Below are positions 14,880 to 26,212 of a stretch of 46,058 nt of DNA, piece after piece. The position numbers were made by a program, and so were the translations under genes. Numbering within the stretch: position 1 is the first letter of the stretch; the number at the start of each line of letters is the position of its first letter. The stretch comes from Bigelowiella natans CCMP2755 (Eukaryota; Cercozoa; Chlorarachniophyceae). The notes under the pieces are model-generated. The model had not been told where the DNA came from and did no database searches. It saw only the letters and a list, made by a program, of their open reading frames with translations. Where the stretch lies: the NCBI GenBank assembly GCA_000320545.1, contig ADNK01002885.1, forward strand, positions 1 to 46,058, read 5' to 3'.

Positions 14880-15986
14880 TATGTGTATTTATACATATAT
14901 GCGTCACACGCACGCATATATGTATGTATGTATGTATGTGCATATACTAGGAGCTGTATGTTTTCAAAGAGCAAACATAATTTTAGTGGGGACTGCTTGG
15001 GATTATGTTGTGTATACACAAACAATACACGCAACAACCATATGTGCACAGAGATTTTAACGTGTAGGCAGCATCAAGTCTTTCCGTGATTTTTTTTCAA
15101 CATTCAAATTTTTCTGTAATGCAGGTTGTGTTTTCTTCATTCGACACTAACAACAACGGGAAGATAATAAAATCAGAGCTGGATGCTATATTGAATGCAA
15201 TGGGACAAAGTGCAAATGACAGCTTACTTAAAGATATTATAAATGAGGTGGTTTGATATCTATGTGACCCTAAATCGCAGAGATTAGGATATATGGAGAG
15301 TGATGCATTTTCATTTTTTCTTGTTGAAGTATAGATACGAAGATACTTCGTGGCTTTCATTAAACTTTAGCATGTGTGACTATTATTGGTGAGTGAGAAC
15401 GTTGATATTGTAGGTTGACAATGATGGCAATGGGTATATCACATTCGACAACTTTGTATCAATGATGACCGACAAGAACATAGAAGAAATCACGGATGCC
15501 TCTGAGGTAAATGAACTTCACCACCAGAAAAAAATCGTAGAAATTCAAAATTTTCCCCGCTCCCTCCCTCCTCTATTATTATGTCCTGGGTACCACCACC
15601 ACCGCCACACCTATTTTAGGCAGAGGCTAAAGGTGCTTTTGAAGTGTTCTCAGAGCGCAGTGCCGGACGGTGAGCCCTTTTATGTATTTGAATACTCAAA
15701 GTCCTCTTCCCTAAATTAATTTCAAAATTCTCAAGAAACAGTGATAATCTAACAAATGAACGACCATGTTCTGTATCGTCGCTATCATCTTCAACATCAT
15801 CGTCGTCACTATCAATGCTTGTTGTTTAGGTACATTTCTCTTGACGGATTAAAGCATACGCTTTCAACTTTTGGTCACGACCTCACACTAGCACAATGCA
15901 AAAAGATAATGGAAGAAATCGGCCCAGAAGAAGACGGGAAAATAACATATGAAGAGCTAAAAATTTTCATGTCGAAAGAGGAATGA
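14280..15986 (+). CDS. Calmodulin/centrin-like EF-hand protein
   Basis: Predicted Ca2+-binding protein of 189 residues. Six exons close in phase: 14280-14378, 14456-14503, 15125-15247, 15414-15506, 15620-15669 and 15830-15986. The start was chosen at the third in-frame ATG (CCATGGCC context); two more ATGs lie at 14259 and 14262. Residues about 1-33 form an acidic leader rich in Asp/Glu. EF-hand 1 (DTNNNGKIIKSE) has all canonical ligands. EF-hand 2 (DNDGNGYITFDN) has Asn instead of Glu at loop position 12. EF-hand 3 (around ERSAGRYISLDG) and EF-hand 4 (GPEEDGKITYEE) have lost key Asp ligands. The arrangement and spacing match calmodulin or centrin, but only one loop looks fully functional, so it is probably a specialised calmodulin-like protein. 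Intron 2 holds the large palindromic microsatellite. Confidence 0.88.
14541..14730. repeat. About 190-bp palindromic microsatellite in an intron
   Basis: The left arm begins ATGAGTGGCAATAACACA and runs into (CA)n. The centre is (TA)n. The right side is (GT)n ending in TGTGTTATTGCCCACTCAT. The two non-repetitive outer arms are reverse complements of each other except for one extra C, and the CA and GT runs pair as well. The whole block could therefore fold as one hairpin or cruciform. It sits in intron 2 of the EF-hand gene. Confidence 0.9.
14733..14875. repeat. Second CA/TA/GT microsatellite block
   Basis: Directly after the palindrome, a second CA run (14733-14761), a short unique segment, a TA run (about 14804-14838) and a GT run (14839-14874) repeat the same CA-TA-GT order. 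The GT run can pair with the CA run. It lies in the same intron. Confidence 0.85.
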
Positions 15987-16033
15987 TTAACTGCGAATGA
16001 CATGTCGAAAGAGGAATGATGAATTGCGAATGA
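15968..16033. repeat. 33-bp tandem duplication spanning the EF-hand stop codon
   Basis: The unit at 15968-16000 contains the last codons and stop of the EF-hand gene. It is followed head-to-tail by a second copy at 16001-16033 with two substitutions. A third copy appears to begin (CATGTG) and then diverges. This marks the boundary between the gene and the following TG/CA-rich island. Confidence 0.9.
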
Positions 16034-18050
16034 CATGTGTGCATCTCTAGATTTGCATGCGGCATCGTGCACGATGCAGCGATTGTCATGGAATCGATGA
16101 ATCCACAGCAACGTAGGCTGCACTGATGAAAGGCCCAGATTCATTTGTCGTGCTGAAATTTGAATTGATGTTTGTACATTTGCTCGCTGTGCGTTCACAA
16201 CGCTGACGACGTGCATGCATGCACGTGTTCATTGCACGTGTGCAACGCCCACATGCTGAAGTTCTCCAGAGCAGAGACAAAGTCCAGAAAGCAGCAAGCA
16301 CATCATGACATTTGTGCATTGCCAGATTCACAAGTCCGTCAAACCCGGTGACGACGGGTTTGTGAACAGTGCAGCGCTTTGCGACGCGCTTTGAAGCAGC
16401 AGGCAGTTGCTAGACAGTCAGTCAAAGAAAAGTCATCAGAACTTGTCCGATGGCCAAACCTCAAAAAGTGACCGAAACATTGACCAAAATGTCCATTTTC
16501 AAGGCCTCAAAGTGTGAAAATTCACACCCGTTGTGCAGCGGATTCACGCTGCGCGTTTGTTCTCTGCCACATTTTGAGTGCTTTTGCGTGTGCGTTTGAC
16601 CAAACGTGACATGCACGAAAAATTTCAAAGAAATGCGAGCAAATCCAACGTCCATTGCATCACATGACGCGCTTGGTCGCGCGCAAAAGCTTCCAAATGC
16701 ACACTCTGGCGATTCGTTGCAGGTTTGACGGACTTGTGTTGGCACGCACTGAACCTTGACATTGCCTGTGCGTGACCACGATCAAGTGGTGCTGGCTTTG
16801 TCATCGTGCACTGTGCGTGCATGCTTGACTGGCGTCTCATCACTTCCAGACTTGCTGGCTTGCATCACTTGCTGTGTGTGTGGGGACATGCACGTCCACG
16901 TGCGTGCACGCGCAAGGAACACACGTGCCCATGCACACCACACACACGTGCCTGATGAGCACACGTGCTCTGTTCACATCCACACATGCACCAAACAAGC
17001 CACTGCACATGCACCGAAAACCACGACAAGCAACACGTGGTGCACATGGACACATGCATGCACACGTGAGCGCCATCACTTGGCAAACGTGCAGTTGCAG
17101 GTGCCATGGTGCGTGTGAAGTGGGTGATGCACGTGTCGTGGACTGCTCACACGCATGGGGACATGCATGTCCACATGGCTGAGTTTTGCATCAACGACAA
17201 CTGTGTCATGGTGCACGCCAAAGTCATCGCAATCTCCAGATTGCTTGCATGACAATGCACGCGCTGGCACGTGCACACGCACGTTGCCCTTTCCAGCTTT
17301 GTTCACGCATGACCGTTTGGAACTGTCAACCCTGCCTGCAACCCAAAGTTTGCTGGTGAGTGAATGAATGAATGAGTGAATGAATGAAGCATTGATCAAA
17401 TCCACAACGAGAACAATGCGAGAACAATGGTGAAAAATTGCAGCTCCAAAGTGTGACAAGAAACTTGCAGTGTGAAGTGCAGTGCCTCGAACTGGCTTCC
17501 GTGAGGACTGACTAGCAAGCTAGCGGGGTTCATGCAAATTGGCACGAACTGAACATTGAATGCATCGCAACTGACAGCTGAGTGACGACGACGCAAAGCA
17601 TCCATCCTGAGCAGGAACTTCCTGACAGCCACGTCCACACGGAGATCAACGACGTCAGGGACAGTCGAGGGGGCGCCGAGCAAGACTCTGGTTTTGACAG
17701 AATCAGGGGCATCAAAAAATGAAGAGCAAGCAGGAGATGCAGGGCCGAGAGCTGCTCTGATGCTGGAGAACAATTGAGTTCTCACAGCATTCAAGTGAGT
17801 GACATGTCTGTCCATTCCACCAGCAAACGAGAATGTGGTTCACTTCCACCCGAAAAGCCAACAGAGCACAGTTGAACAGCTGTGATACCAACACATGAGT
17901 TGGTTCCATTTTGGTGAAATTAGCCAATGTTTGTTTTCCGAAGTGAGCTTTTCTTGACTCTTCTTGTCGTTGTGAACTACGAAAGACCTTCAAGCACTTG
18001 AAGTGGACGAGCATTAGCTAGATACGACGTGGTGTGGAGGTTGTCGCTGC
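16034..18050. other. TG/CA-rich intergenic island without recognisable gene
   Basis: About 2 kb of sequence with a clearly different texture from the surroundings. It has no triplet microsatellites, more G+C, and many CACGTG, TGCATG and GTGCA words. Open frames of 80-140 codons exist on both strands, the longest on the minus strand at 17396-17815. They overlap each other, are rich in Cys, His and Val, and resemble no family I know, so I do not call a gene. Near-repeats such as GGGGACATGCANGTCCAC occur at about 16881 and 17157. An inverted-repeat pair is listed separately. Confidence 0.6.
16329..16738. repeat. 410-bp segment bounded by 17-bp perfect inverted repeats
   Basis: CACAAGTCCGTCAAACC at 16329-16345 is the exact reverse complement of GGTTTGACGGACTTGTG at 16722-16738. 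A small hairpin (AAACCCG...CGGGTTT) lies just inside the left arm at about 16341-16361. The structure resembles the terminal inverted repeats of a short non-autonomous DNA element, but I see no clear target-site duplication and no transposase. Confidence 0.65.
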
Positions 18051-18511
18051 AAGAATATCTGCTATGGAAGTATACTACGTAGTAGGGCTTGGCAGAACAT
18101 CAAGGGATGTTCATGTCAAACATGTATTGTAGATGGTCGTGTTGGTAAATTTCGCAAAGTAATGTGTACACTCGATCTTGAAACACAAGCTGTCTGAAGA
18201 TGAAGTCCAGGTTGTTCCCTTGGTGTTTTCGTTGGGTCTCATTTCATTTGTGGGGGATGTTGCCACATTCATGGCATACACCCTCTAAACCAATTAAAAT
18301 ACTAAATTGAGCAGCTGTAATGTTTCCATGATCTCTCTGCTCCTTTCATGTGTACCTTACAACAATCAGAGTGCCGCCTATTAAGATCGGACTCACGAAA
18401 TAGTCTTAGTTCCAACTCAGTGAGTTTAAAAGATATGACTAACCCGACATCATTAGACTGCCAATTCGGTTCAACACCCAATCTATAAGTCGAAGAGAAT
18501 TTTATTTATTC

Positions 18512-18766
18512 CTATTTATTCGTTAATACAATTGGACAGTAAGTAAGACGAGAGAGAATATAAGTCATCTCATTTCCCCTCTCTTCGTCATCATTTTGGC
18601 CATTAGGAAGTTCGTAGAATTTCTCTCTAATTCCTTCTCGTGGTGCACTGTTGCTTTCTTTGGTAGGTTGGCCAGAGGATGGCATTAAGCGGGTAGCGTA
18701 CATATTTGATCCGCCGCTTCCTGTGTAGAATGTGAAATTCATTACGCATTGTGGCTGAGATATCAT
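18512..18766 (-). CDS. Possible small protein, 84 codons, unrecognised
   Basis: This minus-strand frame has protein-like composition through GQPTKES, REKFYELPNGQNDDEER and ILSRLTY, then a TAG stop next to an AATAAA-like stretch. It could be a stand-alone small protein starting at 18766. It could also be a terminal exon, because a good acceptor (CTACACAG) lies at 18732. It is head-to-head with the GAF/zinc-finger gene and could overlap that gene's unseen 5' exons, which argues against it. I do not recognise the sequence. The flanking stretch 18051-18511 shows no other coding signal. Confidence 0.25.
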   Translation of the reverse strand: MISQPQCVMNFTFYTGSGGSNMYATRLMPSSGQPTKESNSAPREGIREKFYELPNGQNDDEERGNEMTYILSRLTYCPIVLTNK

Positions 18767-18810
18767 GTACTCTTTTTTTTACTTGTCCCCGCTCCTGTTT
18801 GTACTATTAG

Positions 18811-20689
18811 AGTGTCTTCGGAAAACTCAGGAGGCTCTGTTTCAGATGAGGAAATGGAACAGTGGAGGGAAATAATTGCCGACAGCGTAGATTTCCATCG
18901 TGTAGTACCAGGACTCCTCAGACTTCTCGACTTCGATGGTGCAGAGGTTTTTCTGAATGCATAACCAATAGATAAATGTTAATATTGGCATGATGAGATA
19001 TTCATATTTGTTTTCCAAAAACAAGAGCTATCATTTTCTTCTTCCTACTGAGAGTTGAGAAACTAAGAAGTAAAGTTACGTGAAGGTGGTAGATAATGAA
19101 ATATTGACGTTTGTATTTTTACTTTCCTCAAAAAACCACTAATGTTGGTAGCTATGGGCTATGGATCAAAGCTGTGGCCGCATACGCATGTGCGCTCATA
19201 ACGTGAAAGACGATGGAGTGTTTCAGTATGAACGATACAGCACATACTATGACTTTGCGAGAGGACAGGGGTACGATAAAAAAAAAAGAGGCTTTATATA
19301 CTACCTTTAATATGAATAATATTTGGTTTCGTGTTAATGTTAGATTGGTAGGACGTGTGTTTTTGTCTGGTTCTTCTGAATGGCAACCAGATGTCTCAAA
19401 GACGGATAGGGAAGTCTTTCATAGGTAATCATCGCAGCACCACGAATTATTTCTGGTACAACAGAACAAAGCAGCATATATCTGGCATCATTCTTAATCT
19501 TTGTTGTCACAACAATATCAGATTTGCTGGGGCGAAAATGCATGGTATAAAGGGAGTCGCTGGTAGTCGTTCGTTAGTAGTCAAATATTGAAAATTAAGC
19601 AAAGTGACAGCAACAGCAGCAGCAGTAGTAGTAATGTTAGTAGTAGTAGTAGTAGCAGGTCGAGTAGTAGTCGCTAGAGGCTGCTTTGTCGTAGTAATGT
19701 TGTAGGAGTAGTAGCAGGTCGAGTAGTAGTCGCTAGAGGCTGCTTTGTCATCCTCACCCACCCAATTTGTCGGACGTCTCAATTTTATTTTCAACCTTGA
19801 GATTGTCGCATCGCATTCATAGCTGCAGCGCTTGGATCATAAGTGCTGAAAATATCCTCCTGCCTCCTTAAATGATAGGATTGTTGTGTGATGCTACCTA
19901 CCTACTCGATATATGATTATCATCAGGCATAGCATGCAATTTTCAGACAGGAGAGAAATGTGTGATCTGTTTGGTTTCTCAAGATGTTCTCTTCGTCTCC
20001 CAAGATAGAAGAACGTTGGTCGAAAATATGGTAGTAGTAAGAGTAGTAGTAGTAATACTAGTAATAGTAGTAGTAGTAGAACACTAATACAATAATATCA
20101 TCATCATCATCATCATCATTGCTCCTGTCTGCTCCTAGTGGATGCTTTACCAAATACAACCTGCATCTTCATTTTTTCCTCTCCCATCTAATTATCACAT
20201 TAATTTGATAGCATTCTAATCCCATCATCCATGTTGCTTGACTTTCAATCGCAGATCCGACGCTGGATTGCTAATTCTGATGGCGAGAGTGAATCTAAGC
20301 TGCCACCATATGGAATAGGAGTTTTTACATCCAACAATAATACAGCTGCTGTCGTTGGGAAATCATCACCATCTCCATCACCATCATCATCATTTATGCT
20401 GACTAGTACGACTAATTCTAACAATGTTTCTTCACGTGTATCTGCTCTTGCTGCAAATATTCTCTCACCGACGCCGACGATAACTATGGTAGTGTGATTG
20501 ACAACTACTTCTTTTGTTAAATTATTGTTTAATTCTACATACAAGCTGTGATGATGTAACGTCGCTACTTGGCATCATTCCGTGATTATTATTCTTGTGA
20601 AACAATTGTCCTCCTCCTCCCTCTGCCTCGTTCCTGTTCTTTTCCCTTATCATTATGCTGCTCTTTATTATTTCGATGGTGACTTACCT

Positions 20690-20721
<32 letters not shown>

Positions 20722-21023
20722 AGGGCATACCATCCTCTGCAGCAGCAGGAGCTTCTTTGCCTCCTCCTTCGCTACTACCCCACTTATCATCATCATCATC
20801 ATCATCATCATCATTATCATATAAGCAGCGACCATCATTACCTCTTCCATCATCATTAAACCTGCAGCAATGTGTTTCCTCCTCCTCCTCCTCATTGATT
20901 CCCGGGGTCACTGCTTTGAAATATAAGACTTTGTCCCAACTATCCCAGAGTAGTATCGTACACAATCAAAATGAGGTAGTAGTAGTAGTAGTAGTAGTAG
21001 TAGTTGTAGTAGGTCATAATAAT

Positions 21024-21058
<35 letters not shown>

Positions 21059-21714
21059 TTGGGAACCAATCGAAACAATCGACACGACAAACAACGATGA
21101 TTTATGTTCTTTCGTGCTTCTTCTCTCTCATCTTCTTCTTCTGTTTCCCAAGAATGTGAACAATTGGCCGCCGTTTCATGAATACACAACGCTAGTTGTA
21201 CTATCTAAACAGTGTTTATTTGAATATTTTAAATATGTTGAACGACGATGTCGCTGTTAATGATAATTACTCATCAGCAAACTGCCATCTTCGGCTCATG
21301 GATCTTCGAGGGAAAGAGTACTGATCCAGTGGTATGTTATTTGTCTTTAATGTGTGTGTGTGTGGGGGGGGTTGCTGTAAGTGCTTATTTTTAAAAGTAT
21401 TTACTTTGTGAATGTTATTGCTTTGATCATTTTCATCACTGATGTAGCAATACAATTCCTCATATGACCAACCAATCAGCATCATATGAAGCTCAAACTG
21501 ATGGAACTGTTTCTATCATCTATGGGGGTAAGTAAGTAGAGTAGTATCTAAAGGGAAAGTAAGTGTGTTCTACAAGTACCTTCCTTTAGACAACATAATC
21601 AACATCATCATCATTATCGATCATAATGATGTGTGCGAGACATGGCATTTTTCTTGATATCCTCTTCTTGTAGTTGCTACTATCTGTTTCCTATTTTTTC
21701 TTCTCCAACTATCA

Positions 21715-21745
<31 letters not shown>

Positions 21746-23033
21746 GCATCATATATTTTTGATCGATCTATCCATCCCCTATTATTATTAACAACGTCGA
21801 TGACCATGATCTATCCATCCCCTATTATTATTATTATTAACAACGTCGATGACCATTCTCATCATCACATTGCTAATATGTGCTAGTCTATAACAACTGA
21901 GCTCGACTTTGAAGGCTCTGAAGTATGGGTTGAGGAATTTCCAAATGCAGGTACTACTACTAGTAGTAGTAACATGCTCTCTTCTTCTTCTTCTTCTTCA
22001 TGAATGATTATAATCCAATCGTTCTGTAATCTCTCTTCTTCTTCACGAATTATTATGTACAAATCATTCTCTTCTTGTTGTTCCTTCCTTAGGAACGGCT
22101 TTTCATGGAGTGACGATTGCGCAAGATAGATCGCATCGTGAATGGGCAGCTTACAGCTCACAGTTTAAGTTTGCAAGCAAACGATCTATGATCGGCAGAA
22201 TAATTAATTATTCAAAATCGGAATTTCATTCTGACGTGTGCTCCCTCCCACTCTCTTCTTTCGTAAGGTCTCCGGTAATGTATCATCATCATCATCATCA
22301 TCATTATCATCATCATTATCATTTATCCAGTTAAAAGAAGGAAGGAAAACAATTGATGATGGGTGGATAGGAATAGATATGGGTGGATAGGAATAGATAC
22401 GGATGGATAGATGCTGCTGATCATTTATTTAATTACATTACAATATAACATAATATAATATATTTTTTATTTAGGGAGCGAAACGGTGCGGTGTACGTGC
22501 TATGGCAGGTCCTAGCGATGATGATGATGATGATGATTGGTGGTGATAGGTGTATTATGAAGCGCAAAATATTATATGCACAATTAGTCCTTGGTATATT
22601 ACAATGGTGATGATGATAATGTGATGATGATAAACATCACCAAGGTATTGATGACAAATTAACTCCTCCTCCTCCTCCTCTTATTGTTGTTGTTCTTATA
22701 TCTGATGTTCATCCAGGCATCTACCACCGCACGGAGGATGGACTACGCGCAGTGATTTGTCTCTTTAGCAAGAAAACAATTCATTTTACGGAGTCTTTTA
22801 AGAATCGTATCAATCAGACGGTACTACTACTACTACTACTACTACTACTATGTTCATAAGCTTCTACCCCTTATGATGCATCATCATTGTTAATTGTCTG
22901 ATATCCTCGCCGTCGCAATTACCATGATCATACGTCATCTATATAGTACATATAGTAATCTCGTCACCATAAACTACTACTACTCCTACTACTCTACTAC
23001 TACTACTACTACTACTACTATTACAACTTCCCA

Positions 23034-23068
<35 letters not shown>

Positions 23069-24563
23069 GATTCAGCTGTGGTCACTGGGGTTATCACCTC
23101 AATCTATCCGCCCTGTCCGTTGGATGACGAAGACGTTCTCCGCTGTCTCCACCACGAATAACAACAATAACAACAATACCGCCGCTGATATGAATACGAC
23201 GACGACAACCACGAGGATGATGAAAATAGGTAGTAGTAGTATTGCTACTGCGGAGACCAATTACTTAGTAGTAGTATGTGGGTTAACAACCTATTCACAT
23301 GCATGCTTCCTCCTCCTTTATATAATATAATGATATAATGAGAGAGAGAAAAACAGACTTCTCGGTTATCTTGACCTACTTTGTGATATATTTCACACCA
23401 TCATGATCTATAATGATTTGTATATATTTTGTTGTACATAGCAGGAACAAAGCAAAGGAGAGGAGGAGGCACTACTACTACTACTACTTCTTCTTCTTCT
23501 TTTACTACTACTACTAGTAGTAGTAGTAGTACTAGTAGTAGTAAGAAAAGAAGGGATAGGTCGTACGCATGTGAGTACTGTGCTAAGGTGTTTCAGAAGA
23601 GAGGAAACTACCAAGTACACCTTAGAACACACACCAAGGAGAAACCTTTTATGTGCATTGATTGTGGGCGTCAATTCACCCAAAAGTCAAATATGAAGAG
23701 ACATAGACAGAAAATCCATAACGTTGGGTTAAAGCCATCATCGTCATCATCCTCATCATCATCCTCATCATCATCGTTATCACAAGCAATAGTAGCAGCA
23801 GGAACAACAACAACAGCAGCAACAACAACAAGAGATGTAAGGACGATGACAACTTCCACCACCACCACCACCAGTAGCACTTTTACGTCAGCAGCAGCAG
23901 CAGCAGCGTCTAAGAACGTTGATAGCTGTTTAGCACCCACTGATACTCTAGCAGGAGGAGAAGGAAAGATGATCGTATTATCAGGAGGAGGTACAATGGG
24001 AAGTATAAAGTCTACTGATGATTCAAGAAGAGGGGAAGGAGGAGGAGGAAATAATAATAACAATGCTGGTGATGAGAAAGGAGTGACGAGGAAGAAGAGT
24101 GCTGTTTCTGTTCCTATTCAATTAGATGACGACAACGACGCCAGCATCAATAATATCAACAAAAATAACAGCTCACAATATGCCTTGACAGCGGATAATA
24201 ATAATGATAACAACATCACTCATACTACTTTGTCTGCTAATCAAGCAGCTGCTACATCATCATCATCATCATCAGCAGCAGCATCATCATCATTAGTATC
24301 ACAGAAACCTATTCCACGAGTATCAACTAGTGGTGGAGATGGCGATCCTTACCATGTAGGAGGAGGGGGAGGAGGAGGAGGAAGAGGGAGAAGAAAGCGC
24401 CCACGTACTCATCTTTCATTAACAAACGCACACCATCATCATAAACCAATAGTCGCTGCCGGGGATAATGATGCTGATGATGATGATCAGAAGGAGGTGA
24501 ATCAAAACATTAGTAGTATTATTCACATATCATTACGAATGGCAACGACAATCTGATAATATT

Positions 24564-24599
<36 letters not shown>

Positions 24600-24607
24600 T
24601 ACATATA

Positions 24608-24644
<37 letters not shown>

Positions 24645-25165
24645 CGCATAATCTAACGAGCGATCATAATCTACATAAATTTAACCAAATCTTCTTTGTT
24701 GATTTCTCTTTATTTCACCCCCTTCCCATAAATTAGCCCCCCGCGTTGAGATCCCGCCCCTTTTGTCCTCATACTCCTCCACCACCGAATAATTCTTCTT
24801 CTTCTTCCACCAGAGAGCAGCACCCTACTCGTCATCATTCTCACCACCAACAACACCATCACCCGAATTCTCCAACGCTATTATCTTCTTCTTCTTCTTC
24901 TTCGTTTTATGCAGCATCATCATCATCCGATAATATTCAACATTCCTCAGTAGCAATACCGTATTCATCACCAGCAGCAGTGTCTTCCTATGAACAACCA
25001 AAAGGGGGCGGAGGAGGAGGAGGTAGCGACAGTGCTGCAGGACATGTGTTACCAGCAGCGCTGCCAAAAACACCATTATCCCTTCAAGATAGTTGTAGTA
25101 TCAATGACAATGGGAATGATGCGGGTGATGATTTACTGTCTTCATCATCGCTTTGGTGGGGTTGA
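18811..25165 (+). CDS. Double GAF-like, C2H2 zinc-finger protein (probable regulator), 5' end missing
   Basis: Seventeen exons close in phase to give about 1015 residues: 18811-18938, 19210-19270, 19344-19424, 19522-19576, 19947-20030, 20255-20488, 20724-20975, 21153-21211, 21278-21331, 21448-21527, 21915-21950, 22093-22235, 22475-22508, 22717-22820, 23070-23229, 23442-24496 and 24737-25165. Module A (exons 1-5) reads YERYSTYYDFARG, GLVGRVFLSG, SEWQPDV, AGAKMHGIKGVAG and GEKCVICLV. Module B (exons 11-15) repeats the pattern with YSSQFKFAS, MIGRII, GAKRCGVRAMAG and GLRAVICLF. Both look like GAF domains of the type in NIN-like and bHLH-MYC plant regulators. Two C2H2 fingers follow near residues 563-615 (CEYC...HLRTH and CIDC...HRQKIH). 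Long Ser/Thr/Asn-rich low-complexity tracts surround them. The first exon starts in mid-codon, so 5' exons upstream of 18811 are missing. A DNA-binding, ligand-responsive regulator is my inference; the ligand is unknown. Confidence 0.8.
20976..21050. repeat. (GTA)n starting at a splice donor, then (TA)n
   Basis: The intron after the exon ending at 20975 begins directly as GTAGTAGTAGTAG... for about 30 bp, so the donor site is the first unit of the repeat. A TA run follows at about 21025-21056. This is one of the clearest examples of the donor-anchored triplet repeats discussed in the findings. Confidence 0.9.
22821..22850. repeat. (GTACTACTAC...) triplet run starting at a splice donor
   Basis: The exon ending ...CAGACG at 22820 is followed directly by GTACTACTACTAC..., a TAC triplet run beginning with the donor GT. 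The next exon (23070) is preceded by another TAC run that ends in the acceptor TAG, so this intron has triplet repeats at both borders. Confidence 0.9.
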
Positions 25166-25169
25166 GGTG

Positions 25170-26200
25170 TTGCCTCTGTCTTGCGTTAAAGCAAAGTAGA
25201 TCGGACCTCTAGGGTGTATTGTAACGATAGAATAAAATCACATTGTAGTTCCAAGTGTATTTTGAGTATTCACTTGAAATGTGTGTAAACTACTAATCCA
25301 CGCAGCATGCTGTTGTGACATGGTGGCAACTTCCGAGCATTGGCTTCGATTTGTTGGAAGTGCATTCGCATCGTAGCAGTGCCGATCATGTCTGCAAGCT
25401 AGCATTATTAGCAAGCCACAGCGCAAGAGTGATACAATCGAAAATGATCCATGAGTGAAAACATGTTGCATGCTAGTGAAGCTAGCTAGCTAGACAGTCC
25501 AGCGTGCAAAACTAGAATGGCTTTTGTGCAGAGTGAGACAGCTGTGGCGGGGGCAGAAGCAGGCGTCAGGACCAGAGGAGTGCACGATGAGTTCGCAGCA
25601 ATGACAACAACAATGAATCATCATCGCGACAGTCGAGACGCAAGCGTGTGCTCGACAAATGAGAACAAGGCGAACACACCTCGACATTGCACAATCCCTA
25701 GAATCCTGAAAGAAGACAGCAAACCACATGAGCTCTGAATAACAAGAAAACGTGATTCTCGTTCGTTGAAATGGATGGTTCCAAGAGTTCGATGTGGAGT
25801 TTGCAGTAGATGTCTCGCACAACCAAGCTAGCAAGCTGCATGCGAAGCGAGTCTAGGAGTGGGCACGTGGGCACAAATGATCCAAGATTTCCTGCGATCA
25901 AATGTTGCCGTTTTGGTGTTGTCCACGCCTACACGACTACGAAACAGTCATGTAATGGCACTTAGTGTGTGTCTAGTCGTGCATTCAAGGGAAGGATCAT
26001 GATGTCTAGTCTCATGGTTCGCTTCAGCAGCAATTGGTGTCAGTTAGTTCATGAACACGCAGAAACTTCGATCATCGCAATTGAGCCAGCTTGGCACATG
26101 AGGCAGGCAACAATGCAACAATATGATGTTTTGCAGACGCCACACTGTCGTGTGATCCATTCACCATAATAGATTCAGAGAGATTGATCAGTTCTCGTTG
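25170..26200. other. Second TG/CA-rich island between convergent genes
   Basis: About 1 kb between the 3' end of the GAF/zinc-finger gene and the 3' end of the nitrate reductase gene. It lacks triplet microsatellites and has the same GC-richer texture as the islands at 217-668, 16034-18050 and 39594-41400. GCTAGC-type words recur (about 25485-25500, 25827-25835). Overlapping open frames occur on both strands, none recognisable. Confidence 0.55.
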
Positions 26201-26212
26201 AAATACTACACA

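Noticed and set aside
17396-17815. 139-codon minus-strand open frame in the island
   Set aside because: It has no recognisable motif, overlaps other open frames, and sits in sequence with generally few stop codons. Open length alone is weak evidence here.
19983-20030. Gene start at ATG 19983 (MFSSSPKIEERW) for the zinc-finger protein
   Set aside because: The other frame of the same exon (GEKCVICLVSQDVLF) joins in phase on both sides and completes the first GAF-like module, so the gene begins further upstream.
23041-23069. CRISPR-like or other regularly spaced arrays among the many TAC/CTA runs
   Set aside because: These are uninterrupted triplet microsatellites in a eukaryotic nuclear chromosome, with no spacers.
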